From Sipunculus nudus (Eukaryota > Annelida > Sipuncula > Golfingiida > Sipunculidae), in NCBI GenBank assembly GCA_026874595.1, contig CM049306.1, positions 8,736,519 through 8,800,518 on the forward strand: a stretch of 64,000 bases of DNA, given 5' to 3'. Shown here in pieces: positions 36,051 through 47,162 of this stretch (position 1 is the stretch's first letter; every line of letters begins with the position of its first letter). The notes below the pieces were generated by a model, which saw only the letters and a program-made list of their open reading frames with translations, did no database searches and was not told the origin of the DNA. The translations under genes were made by a program, and so were the position numbers.

Positions 36051-38711
36051 TTTAGCTCAGCTGACTATAAGTCATCTGAGCTTAAGTCGTGGTCCATTGT
36101 CCGTTGTCCGTCCGTCTGTCTGTCCGACCGTCCGTCCGTCTGTCCGGATGTCTGTCCGTAATACTGGCACGTTTCGACACCATTGGACCTACGAATCTGA
36201 AATTTGCCATACAGTTAGATGTCCAAAAAATCTCCTGCCATGCCGAAAATTGGGTCAATAGGACTTCGTTCCTTCGAGATATTAAGGAAAAACCTCAATT
36301 TTTTATTAGAAATCTATTTTTACACTTCAGGACTGCCTAATATCAAAACCACTCATCTGGTTATCTTCATATTTACCATAAATATTCCTCTATATAGTTC
36401 CTATGTACATGCCAGAAATTAAGTCAGTATTATTTAATTTTAAAAAGTTATGGGCCCAAACATAATGGACTTTGTAAAAAAATCAGGAAAGATATTTGGT
36501 CACTTAAGACCAAAAGTGTTAAAGTTAGGGACTTTTTTTCAGTAATACAACTTTAATTGATCAAAATGTAATTGTATACCAAAAATTAGATCAAAAACTG
36601 TTAATTTTTTTTAAATATTGGCAAAAATATAACATTGGTACCTTAAATTTTGCCCAAGTTTGACCATGGCACTTTTTTTCCTCTAAGTACTGTGGATTTT
36701 ATTTTCACAGCATGTTTTTGTTAGCATTTTGTCTGTTAACACCAAAAATTTGAAACCAGTTGATCAAAAACTGTATATTTTATTCAAGTTTTCAAGCACC
36801 ATGTCACATCAAGTTTACATCAAGCTAGTGTTATGCAGTTTGCTAGAGCTCAGCTCCCCAGCTTCAGCTCAAAGTTCCTTAAATTTAGCAAACAGTTAGA
36901 TGTCTCCAAAATCCCCTACCATGCCAAGAATTTTATCACAAGGACCTAATTCCTTCGAAATATTAATGAAAAACTTAATTTTTTCATTAAAAACCCATTG
37001 TTACACTGTAAGACTGCCTAATATCAAAACCACTGATCTGACTTTGATCATATATAATATACATATTTTTCTATACATTCGCTATGCACATGCCAGAAAT
37101 GATGTCAGTATTTTGTAATTGTTTTAAGTTATGGGCCCAAACATAATGCACTTTTTAAAAAATCAAGAAATATATTTACTTCCTTAACAAGAGGATTGAT
37201 GAAGCTAGAGATTTTTTGTCAGGGATGTAACATTATTTAATCAAGATTCAATTGAATACCCAAAATTGGTTCTGAATTTTTCAAATTTTATAAGTTATTT
37301 GTATAAATATAAAATTAGTACCTTAAAATTTGCCCAACTTTGACCATGGCACGTTTGTTTCCTGAGAGCACTGTTGATATAATTTTCATATCATGCACAC
37401 ATAAGGATTTCATCTTTGTAGTTTAGAAAGCTGAAAGAAATTGGCCAAATATTGTAGCTTTTATTAATGTTTGTATGAGACCATGTCAAACCCAGGCTTA
37501 ATCCAGCCCCTCTTCAGTCACCTGTATGTTGACCATGTTGACCTTTCATCAGATTATGCATGCTTGAGCGAAGCATACACTGGGGCAGCCAGGCAGCTAA
37601 TGCCCAGCCACAGTTGATCCAGGTGTCTAACCCAACTCATCTAGTAGTTTTTTTGAAAAACAACATAACAATAAACAATAAATTAATAATTTTGTATTTG
37701 TTTTTTATAACAAATTAAAGAAAATTAATAGAAAAGGAATTTGTTAGTTGATGAGAAACTTAACTTGAAAATTAACTTGCAGTTACTGATGATGTAAGAA
37801 TCTTGTATGGATGGATTGAATGTCAATGTCAATGTTATTCCAAATAACACCATGCAGTCACCTATGGTATTTTTCAGTGAAATTTTAATGATAAAAAAAT
37901 AAATCATATTATTCATTACTAATCATTAGGGATCATATGAAGGATATTAATGATAGACAAAGATGCAGTTGATAATATTAATCTAGATTCTTCTGTGTCT
38001 AGTGTGTAGATTGATGTGAAAGTAGTCCAAAGAGAATATATTACATTTATTTTTTTTAATATAAATAAAAGCCATAAAACCAGGTACTTATGATCATTAT
38101 TTAAATTTGTGAATTTTGTATAATCTGGATTCTCAACATCTTTGTTTGGCTAAAACTGAATAAATACTAGACATGGTGCGAATGCTTTGCAATTGTATTT
38201 GAATACGAATATGAATATGTACTGCATTAAATATTTTATTGCATAAGAATGGGAATTCAGGTAAAAATGAAAGTATTTGAATACCAGTGCAGATGAATGC
38301 ATTCATGAATATATTCTATAATATTATTTCAATAATCATTTCAGTTATATTTTATTCTAAAAAATCATATGATTTTCTTCTTATTTTTTTTAATAAAAAT
38401 TATATTGGCACAATATTTGTTATTAAATTTTAATAAATAGTTAAACTCTTTTATAATATGTGCTGCTTATAAGTTATATGGCCAAGTCGAAATCTGTGTG
38501 ACAATAGCACTCCATTTGTTAATAAAATAAATGAAATCAATCCCCTTCCCTGTCTCCAAAGATACTATCAAAATCATACATAAGCTAAACACCAACAACT
38601 CATAATAAAGCTTATATTTATTACCACACAAAACAAGCATGTTCCTCTTTCCCAAATCATATTTTTTATCATATATAACAGCTGAGCGCCATGACCCATG
38701 GGTCCATTGTT
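36051..38711 (+). mobile_element. Helentron-like element inserted in a LINE ORF
   Basis: 2.66-kb element, from TTTTAGCTCAGCTGACTATA with a GTCC/GTCT-rich block to CAGCTGAGCGCCATGACCCATG and a CATTGTT terminus. It is inserted at TT in the LINE coding sequence: codons CAA TTT on the left continue as TTA AAT GAA on the right. Closely similar to 8064-10635. Internally AT-rich, with duplicated blocks GACCATGGCAC and CTGCCTAATATCAAAACCAC. No Rep/helicase gene. Confidence 0.85.
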
Positions 38712-39430
38712 AAATGAATGCAGTCAAAGAGTGATGGATTGTTCAAATCAAGAGTGGTCATCTGACATTGGAAGCAGAAACAGTGAAAAATGGTATAGAG
38801 AATATGAAACAAGTGTAACATTAGGATACTATTTGAGTATTATTAAATCAAAGTTTCTGAGAATGCTGCTAGCTAGATTTAGATGTGCTAATTATAAATT
38901 AAGAATAGAGGAGGGCAAATATAATGGTGAGATGTTACAAGAGGGAAAATGTTGATATTGTGAAACAAATGGTAAAATAGAAGTAGAAGATGAATGGCAT
39001 TTCCTGATGAAATGTAAACAGTATCAGGATATCAGAGAACAGTATTTGCCAGAACAATATTGGAAGACCTCTAGTAGTGAAACATTTATTGAACTGATGA
39101 ATGTTAAAAGAGAGGGTGTAGTAAAGAAATAAGCAATTTATCTTATGAAGGCGAGCAAAATAAGGGAAAAGAATCTAGAGGCCAAAGAGTAATACATAAC
39201 AGCACAGACTATAAAATGTTAATATGATATGTTGCATATATAATATGCTGAAAGTGTTATTCTACCAATAGGGTGGTATAGATGCTTATATATATGAAAA
39301 AAAGAAGAAAATTGGTACTTTGAAATGTGTCATGTAAAATCATAACAGGAACACTTTGTATTGGAATGTACCGGTGATGAAAGACTGTATTATTGGCCAG
39401 AGGCCTTGAATTACAATAAAATATTATTAT
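38712..39430 (+). pseudogene. LINE C-terminal part, 3' of the nested insertion
   Basis: Continuation of the LINE ORF after the insertion. It encodes LLARFRCANYKLRIEEG, then a broken C-terminal zinc-knuckle-like motif (C, then a stop, then YC, then EDEWHFLMKC) as in 45515-45967. It ends in a non-coding 3' tail with AATAAAATATTATTATTATA. In-frame stops show it is dead. Confidence 0.8.
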
Positions 39431-40530
39431 TATAAAAAAAAGGCGTTATTACAAAGAATGGATAATCTGTGATGTTCCTATGAAGCAAGTGATGTTAGTA
39501 ACCAGTGACTTCAGCAAACAGTTTTGAGGCGTTCATATGGGGGTTTGTAGCTGACAACGCAGTTTTTTTTATAACGTGGAGTTTATGGAAAGCGCATAGT
39601 TATTATAATATTCCACCAGAGAAATTAGCAGCTGCTCCTTGGCTGTGAATGTGGCCACCGCCACGAATTTCTGACAGCCATAACCGTTCTAAGAACTGGT
39701 TTGAGATCATTTAAAATTGCCCTACAGCCTGAAAATCTGCATTTTCTGTAAGGCCTTATTAATGGCCCGCTTGTATGCACGGTAGCCAGTTGGCAATATT
39801 CAGAAGAATTGCCGTTTAGGGCTATGCATATGAGTTGAAAGAACCAATAGCATGACGTGTCATCACTGTAGTTACCAATTCGAGTAAATGTGTACTCCTA
39901 TTTCTACTGTCACCTAAATCAACTCTTGTTCGGTCGTAGGGGTAAAGCGATGATTAAATCAACATTTGATGGTCAACTAACTAAGGTTTAATGCAAATTT
40001 GGTGGCAACACATGGTGATCATTAATTTTCAGGGGTTAAAACGGCGGTAAATAATGAGAGCATATTCACAAGGGCGATGTCAAATTCAATACTGGTGGCA
40101 CGCCGGTGTATATCTTATGTAAAAGAAAACCTGTATAATTAAAAACCAAATGCTAAGATTCTTGTTTATAATAGTAAAACCTCATTAAATTTTCAAACAA
40201 AAGTCCACCTGAATACGCGATTGGTTTTCGTGTCTTCAAATAATATTATCTGATATATCAATATTACAGATGTAAAGCGGACTGACAGAGTATATCATTG
40301 CCTTTTGTGTAAATGGTCTGTTGTTCTGTAAACGTTGTTAGAAATTAATTGAAAAAATTGTCCTTTAGACCTGTAAATGTGGCAGGTCTACTAATATGGA
40401 TACTTCCGTCATACATGTCATTCAAATTTGTGTCGTTCCTAAATTTTCAGAACCTGTCTAATACGACCACCTGTCTATTACGACCACTTTGCCCAGTCCC
40501 TTTGGTGGTCACATTAGACAGGTTTGACTA

Positions 40531-41239
40531 TATATATATATATATATAGACCCCAGCCACACACAGCTTTCAACCAACAAATGCCAGTGGTTGTTTAAAG
40601 TTTATGAAAGGTTATGGTTAGATATTTTAAGTTAGATTGTATCTGTACAGCACTGGCATTTCAGTCATATACAGTTTATGTTAGACTGTACCTGTACAAC
40701 ACAGGCTATACAGGTCATATTCAGTTTATGTTAGACTATATATGTACAACATAGGCAGTACAGGTCATGGTAATCTATTTTAGACTTCACTGTCAGGTGA
40801 GCAAGTGTTCATATGCAAAAGATCTTATCATGAATTTTCAAGAACACGTTAAACTATATGAGCATATTCCATTTAATGATGTTTGTTCACCTGGAGTCTA
40901 TTCAACTGCTGCTTTGTTTAGCAAGGTTTGAAGACCCCCCCCCCCCCACTCAGCCCAGGAACAGGGCCGAGAAATTATAACCCAATGAAAGTGCTATATC
41001 ATATTCCGCATCTGAAGTTTTAAAAACCATGGTAACCCTCCCTCATTGGTTTAATTCAAGTCTTGGCCCCTACACCCATGCCTTGATGTGAAACCTGGCA
41101 AACCTTGCACATCAAAGAAGGGATAAAAGCAAAGGAGGAATAGAATATCTGATGTGTAAAACCACCGCAAAGGGAGTGAAATATTGTATAATCTGATAAA
41201 TCAGGACTGTCTCTTCATTACTATAAACCTTGTTTGTAG
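40531..41239. other. AP5B1 intron before exon 6
   Basis: Unassigned intron sequence. It contains diverged direct repeats of a motif like GTTAGACTGTACCTGTACAACACAGG (in pieces at about 40630-40780). The same motif occurs at 34655-34700 just left of the transposon, indicating a local repeat interrupted by the insertion. A C-run lies at 40937. Confidence 0.5.
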
Positions 41240-41329
41240 GATGGTGAAAGGTGTGGTCTCCCAGCAACCTCAGCTTCTGCATCATTGTATCCATCTTGTG
41301 AGCAGCATCCAGTCACAGTGGCCTGAAAG
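41240..41329 (+). CDS. AP5B1: AP5B1 exon 6 of window
   Basis: Exon of 90 bp, phase 2 in and out, acceptor TTTGTAG and donor GAAAG|GTAAAC. It encodes MVKGVVSQQPQLLHHCIHL and VSSIQSQWPES. This corresponds to the LAQLYQARPMLAPHFVDLL region of the human protein. Codons split cleanly with both neighbours. Confidence 0.87.
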
Positions 41330-41776
41330 GTAAACACTACATGTACCAAAGTAGTGTGATCCCAGCAAGTTTTGTTTTGACCAGGCAGTGGTTAGCCAGA
41401 CAGATGCAGATTATCTGATTTCTGGCAAATAAAAAGTGCTGAACTATGATGCTGATATCAGACGTCATTTACATAGCCAGCCATTCAGATCTATCTCTTT
41501 TTTTTTTACCAAAATGAAGGTAACTTAATCTATATAACCAGTGATAAGTTTGTCATAATGCGTTACTTGATACAGTGGCGGCACCTGATGGCAAAATAGT
41601 TAACTACACCAGCAAGCACCAGGTGACATGAATTTACAGAGGTTCTAAATTTTGTGCAATATAAGCTCCTGCTAAAAGCACTAAAATTAAAACACAACTA
41701 ACAAATTTCCACAGTATATCAGCTAAATACATTTAATGATTTAATTTAAACAACAATGACTGACTGTTTGTTACAG

Positions 41777-41912
41777 CACTGTGCCTGATTACCTGCTGAC
41801 TGGTGTGTTAGACGAGGTCATCCAGCAGGGATCAGAGCAGCTGTCCAGCCACTTCACAGCCTACACCAGTCAGCTGCAGCATGCTGTCACCTGCAGCGCC
41901 ATCTCTCCTAAA
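41777..41912 (+). CDS. AP5B1: AP5B1 exon 7 of window
   Basis: Exon of 136 bp, phase 2 in and phase 0 out, acceptor TTGTTACAG and donor AAA|GTTAGT. It encodes VPDYLLTGVLDEVIQQGSEQ and a helix ending TCSAISPK, matching the human LREPLKVVLRQVV to LQMLAKVADGDAQ part. Confidence 0.85.
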
Positions 41913-42729
41913 GTTAGTAAACAGAAGTAATACCAAAATGTGTGCCATGTTTAGACTGTGCATATACTGTCAACTTAATTATTCCCAGGATTTTTCAGTT
42001 CATGGAAAAAATGAGTAGACAATGACCATGAATTCAGGAACTTAACAAATGATTGTCAGAAAAACAAATGTGAAGATCAGTCTGCCTCCATTAACATGTA
42101 ACAGGTATCTCAAGTGTTATAAATAGGAATCATTTTCTTATTTCACTTCAACAAACACAAAGTTTGTTGAAAAATATATTGTTTAACAGCCAGTGTCATG
42201 CACACATAACAATTAAAACAAACCTGGTTTAAATGGACTTATTCACATACCAGGCATGTTAAATATTCTTGAATATGCTTGAATATGCTTTCATTGGGCA
42301 CGATCAGTTGTTCTAAACATCAACTAAGTGTGAATACCACCTAATGAATCCAGATTTTCAAGCTTCAAACAAGTGGTTCTTCTTTAGTGTTTGTTCTTTT
42401 TGTTTGAGAGGTGTTGACTGAGGATTCACAATATGGCACCTCAGGTTGCGCCATGTTGTTGTGGTAAACAGGTCAATGTGGACAGTGTTTACTAACACAC
42501 AGAACCATAACAACAAATGAAACTTGCGAATTTGAGATAGTATGTCCATGTACCAGGATGGTTTTGCTGGAAATATTTGAATTCAGCCAAAATGAACTAA
42601 TAGTGTGGTTTAATACATACATGTATATTATCACAAATGATTATGTACCTTTAATATTTTATATTTTAACTACTAATTTATATGCCAGTAAAATTTAAAT
42701 TGAGCCCTGTCTTCTTCCATCATTAACAG

Positions 42730-42853
42730 AAGATTCTCAGTCTGCTTGGTCGACTGTGGGAGGCTGGTCAGGACAGTTGGACTGCTGGACATAGACTGCT
42801 GTCGGTGTGCAGGGCAGTCATGCAGCACCACAATATGAATGAAGCCTATCTGG
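42730..42853 (+). CDS. AP5B1: AP5B1 exon 8 of window
   Basis: Exon of 124 bp, phase 0 in and phase 1 out, acceptor CATTAACAG and donor CTGG|GTATGT. It encodes KILSLLGRLWEAG, then HRLLSVCRAVMQHHNMNEAY, which aligns with LLRVCRALLRAG of human AP5B1 and is one of the clearest diagnostic matches. Confidence 0.9.
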
Positions 42854-43329
42854 GTATGTCCACTAACTCCCATACATGGTCTTCATGGTGACAGATGCTG
42901 TTTTATCCACCTTATATCAGCTCATCTTCAAATTGTATGTAAAGCTGTAGACTGCATCTGTGAATGCCTCCCATATTGGTTGTAAATAATAAGTTGTAGC
43001 ATCAAGAGAGTGAAAAATTGTGCTCAGCACACTGTGTTTTAAATTATTTTAACAAGTGTTGGCATATTAATCATACAAATGGGTTATAATGTTAAGATCT
43101 GAAGTATGATATTATATGAACTGTAAAAAAGTATTTAAGTTTGTTGACTGGTTAAAAATTTGAGGTACATGATATATCAAATAGTCTTAACATATCATAA
43201 GCTTTCATAAGAACATGTATAAGATAAGCAGCCTGAGTGCAGTCAGATGCTGCGTCCACCCACTTTGTTTAACCATCATCTTTTATTATTCATCTGCCAG
43301 TGCTCAGCTTACAGTTTGTGCTGTTACAG

Positions 43330-43436
43330 AACTCGGGGACTTTCTGACTCTCATCTTCAACTACTCCACAGACCTGGATGTGAGAGACAGAGCCCAGCAG
43401 CTCTATACCATGTTTACCTGTCTGTCTGATAAAAAG
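43330..43436 (+). CDS. AP5B1: AP5B1 exon 9 of window, parent of the 39-bp array
   Basis: Exon of 107 bp, phase 1 in and phase 0 out, acceptor CTGTTACAG and donor AAAAG|GTGAGA. It encodes ELGDFLTLIFNYSTDLDVRD and RAQQLYTMFTCLSDKK. The human counterpart has DPDGRDHARLYYILL at this site, a strong orthology signature. The last 32 bp plus 7 bp of intron are amplified downstream. Confidence 0.92.
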
Positions 43437-44460
43437 GTGAGATATACCATGTTTACCTGTCTGTCTGATAAAAAAGTTGGAATATACCATGTTTACCTGT
43501 CTGTCTGATAAAAAGTTGAGGTTATACCATGTTTTCCTGTCTGTCTGATAAAAGGTGAGATATACCATGTTTACCTGTCTGTCTGATAAAAAGGTGAGGT
43601 TAGACCATGTTTACCTGTCTGTCTGATAAAAAAGTTGGAATATACCATGTTTACCTGTCTGTCTGATAAAAAGTTAAGGTTATACCATGTTTTCCTGTCT
43701 GTCTGATAAAAGGTGAGATATACCATGTTTACCTGTCTGTCTGATAAAAAAGTTGGAATATACCATGTTTACCTGTCTGTCTGATAAAAAGTTGAGGTTA
43801 TACCATGTTTTCCTGTCTGTCTGATAAAAGGTGAGATATACCATGTTTACCTGTCTGTCTGATAAAAAGTTGAGGTTATACCATGTTTTCCTGTCTGTCT
43901 GATAAAAGGTGAGATATACCATGTTTACCTGTCTGTCTGATAAAAAAGTTGGAATATACCATGTTTACCTGTCTGTCTGATAAAAAAGTTGGAATATACC
44001 ATGTTTACCTGTCTGTCTGATAAAAAGTTGAGGTTATACCATGTTTTCCTGTCTGTCTGATAAAAGGTGAGATATACCATGTTTACCTGTCTGTCTGATA
44101 AAAAGGTGAGGTTAGACCATGTTTACCTGTCTGTCTGATAAAAAGGTGAGATATACCATGTTTACCTGTCTGTCTGATAAAAATGTGAGATATACCATGT
44201 TTACCTGTCTGTCTGATAAAAAGGTGAGAAATACCATGTTTACCTGTCTGTCTGATAAAAAGGTGAGATATACCATGTTTACCTGTCTGTCTGATAAAAA
44301 GGTGAGATATACCATGTTTACCTGTCTGTCTGATAAAAAGGTGAGGTTAAACCATGTTTACCTGTCTGTCTGATAAAAGGTGAGATATACCATGTTTACC
44401 TGTCTGTCTGATAAAAAGATGAGGTTATACCATGTTTACATGTCTATCTGATAAAAAGGT
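43400..44460 (+). repeat. 39-41-bp donor-derived minisatellite
   Basis: About 27 tandem copies beginning with the authentic exon end. The unit is ACCATGTTTACCTGTCTGTC, then TGATAAAAAG|GTGAGATAT. Length variants of 37-41 bp reflect indels around the A-run and GTGAG/GTTGAG/GTTGGA variants. About half the copies retain a good AAG|GTGAG donor, so the natural donor is followed by many competitors. Confidence 0.95.
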
Positions 44461-44567
44461 GAGGGTATACTATTATACAAGTCTGTCTTATGAAATATGT
44501 GAGGTTATAACTGTGTCTTATGATTTGCAGGCATGGCTCTTATTCACTAACAATATATGTTTTGTAG

Positions 44568-44634
44568 GTTACAGCCATGTTGAACCAGCCTCAAAATACA
44601 AAAGACCATGAAAACATGGCCAACATAGTGAAAG
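44568..44634 (+). CDS. AP5B1: AP5B1 exon 10 of window
   Basis: Exon of 67 bp, phase 0 in and phase 1 out, acceptor GTTTTGTAG and donor GAAAG|GTAAAT. It encodes VTAMLNQPQNTKDHENMANI and VKG. It follows the LSDKK end of the previous exon, as the LAAPKLGVAL region follows LLAHL in human AP5B1. The intron after it holds the LINE. Confidence 0.78.
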
Positions 44635-45514
44635 GTAAATTGATTAGCTGAACATGATTGTTATACTGCATTTCATTAAAAATATTGTTACTTTGTATTA
44701 AGTACACAGAGTTCACAGGGTATATATGTCGGTATCAAAGATGCATATCAACACTTCTGGTCATATTTGTATGTGTATTGTGTAAATAAAAATTGTTAGG
44801 CCAGAGTGGTAATGAAATTAATGAACAGAACAGAACTTTATTCAGGAAAAATGGCCACAGGGCCTACAGTTCCCAACATGATTGACATAATTCAAGTTCT
44901 TATTTAACAACTGAATGAAAATGATCTGAATAAAGTCAGTTAAATGAACAAACTTAATATAAACACAGAGAACTAAATAAAGCAGAATTCTTAAAGCAGA
45001 ACAGACAGTGAATGCAAACAAAATGACAAGTATCAAAATAAATGCTGACAATAACATATGCATATATTTTCTTTAAATATACTGTGTGCACATGTAAGTT
45101 CTACACATGTTATCTGCCTGAAAATATTTAACATTTACCAGTATATATAAAAAATTGAATATAATAGAAGATATGTAAATAAATAAACAAACAAACGGAT
45201 GAACAGAAAAATATATAAACACTTAAATAATAGCTAGAGATATCTTACCTCTGCATGTATCCTTTAAGGAAATATAAAACAAGTTTTATTACAGTTCAGT
45301 GAACCGTTACAGTATAAAAATTATATAATACAGTATTCATATATTCAGCAGAATTCTTGTATTTAAAGTGCAGACTTTTAAACATTAAACAGAGATAATT
45401 TGGCTCTAGAATATATGTAATCGGAATATTATTATATGAGTATTTATTTAATTACTGACTTTATAACTAGATAGTTGCTTGCCTCTTCCTAAAGGCATGG
45501 TAAGTGTATGCTGC

Positions 45515-45967
45515 TTATTTACAAATCTCTATTTTATTGTCAGACTGAAGTATATGTAAGAAATTTTCAATTGATGCATTACGACATGTTTTCTTCAAAT
45601 ATGTTTCTCTTAAATCATCATACATTAAACATCTTAACAAAAAGTGATATTCATCTTCTATCTCATTTATACCATAGTTAATACAATACTGACATACTCT
45701 CTCTTCTTTATCCATATTAATGTGTCTACCCTTCTCTATTAGCAAGTTATGGTTTGAGCATCTTAATTGAGCTAATGCTTGTCTATATTTTTTATTTGGT
45801 ACACAAATATGATATTTCTCTAAAGTAATCATTGATTTAAAACTACTATATAGTTCCAATTTACTACTTTTCTGAACATCACTATACCAGTTTTGCACAA
45901 CCATATCCCTTATTCTTAATTTTAATCCTTGTATAAATAAATTTGAGTCCCCTACATCTTGTGCCAT
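45515..45967 (-). pseudogene. LINE ORF2 C-terminal fragment
   Basis: 150-residue frame at the C-terminus of ORF2. It carries LAQLRCSNHNLLIEKGRH followed by CQYC, then EDEYHFLLRC, a CCHC-like zinc knuckle typical of many invertebrate LINEs. It ends at a TAA at the start of the 3'UTR. It is separated from the RT part by a frameshift near 45980. Confidence 0.85.
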
Positions 45968-45989
45968 CCATACATATCCAAATCCTGCA

Positions 45990-46469
45990 CTAAAAAGTAT
46001 GTTTTATTTGTGTTGCCCATGTTATCTTTCCCTTTTCATCCATTTTATACAACATATTGTAAATGTGCTTTGGGTACCTTGAATCTGAATATCTGATTAA
46101 TTTAACCCAGTACTGAATACATTTGATTACTTGATTAACATACAATGGATATCTACCACATTCCCCTAATACAGCTAAATTAGATGTAGATGAACTTAAT
46201 TTCATGACATATTTACAAAATTTATACTGAACTTTTTCTATAATCTCACTCCTCTCATAACCCCATAATTCAGACCCATACAACAATATTAGTTTAATTA
46301 AACAGTCAAACAAATATAATACTTGTTTCATTGTTAAGTGACTACATTTTCTATGAAATGTTTTAATAATACCAAATGCTCTCTCTGTCTGTAGTACCTG
46401 TTGTTGCTGAGTTTTGTACCATGTTAATTTCATTGTAAAATATATACCCAGATATTTATAAAATGGCAC
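45990..46469 (-). pseudogene. LINE ORF2 RT thumb region
   Basis: 159-residue frame with FYKYLGIYFTMKLTWYK, LLYGSELWGYERSE and AVLGECGRYPLY, the segment after the RT catalytic box in this LINE family. It is 55-60% like the copy at 35.5-36.0 kb by eye. Offset in frame from both neighbours. Confidence 0.85.
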
Positions 46470-46503
46470 AATTTCAATTTTTCTATTATTATAATACCAT
46501 GCT

Positions 46504-46866
46504 TCAATTTTTTTTCAAAGGTCCACCATGCCTGAACACCATTATCTTTGTCTTATCAACATTAACCCTCATAACATATTTCAAACAATAATTATATAAC
46601 TGATTAATTTGATCTTGTAATCTCCCTACTGTATCACTAAAATTAACTAGATCATCTGCATACATTAACGTGTTCAGATTTGGTAGATTTTCATTTATAA
46701 AAATTCCCTGACAATCTGCATCATTAATTTGTGTATGAAACTCATTTATAAAAATTGAAAACAACAATGGACTCACCATACATCTTTGACATGTCCCGTT
46801 ATTACACCTGAAATAATTAGTTAATCCATAATCTGTCAGAACACATGATTTCATGTTACTATACAT
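46504..46866 (-). pseudogene. LINE ORF2 RT catalytic fragment
   Basis: 120-residue frame with CMVSPLLFSIFINEF and the catalytic LMYADDLV, followed by VNVDKTKIMVFRHGG. The residues before CMVSP are abnormal for the usual GVKQG. Upstream codons continue in another frame (DFTTAFDCIQHDL around 46915-46960), so frameshifts split the RT. Confidence 0.88.
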
Positions 46867-47162
46867 AGATTGTAATACCTTTAATATTTTCCCTTTTATA
46901 CTAGATTTAATAATAAATCATGTTGTATACAATCAAACGCTGTTGTAAAATCTATATATATACAATAAAACCTTTCTTCTTTCTCAACAAGTATTTCTGT
47001 ATTGCCCCCATCAGAGTAAAAGCATTGTCCACTGTCATATTTTCTTTTCTATATCCACCTTGTGCATCTGACAAGACACATTTATCTTCCACATGCAGCT
47101 GTAGTCTATTAATTAATATCTTTGTAAAAAGTTTATTAATTGTATTTAGAAGAGAGATTCCT

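Larger units (their letters stand above)
34891..40530. mobile_element. TIR DNA transposon containing nested elements
   Basis: The left end CAGTCCAACCTGTCTGAACG and the right end GACAGGTTTGACTA are imperfect terminal inverted repeats. Both have further ACGACCACC motifs just inside, and TA repeats flank both sides, consistent with a TA target. The ends resemble pogo/Tigger-type termini. I see no transposase ORF. Interior sequence is replaced by a LINE (about 35170-39430) that is itself interrupted. 39440-40440 is unassigned interior. Confidence 0.6.

Noticed and set aside
43690-44373. ORFs with repeated MFTCLSDKKVRYT or YLTFLSDRQVNMV
   Set aside because: They are products of the 39-bp donor-derived array. 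Only the first copy belongs to an exon.
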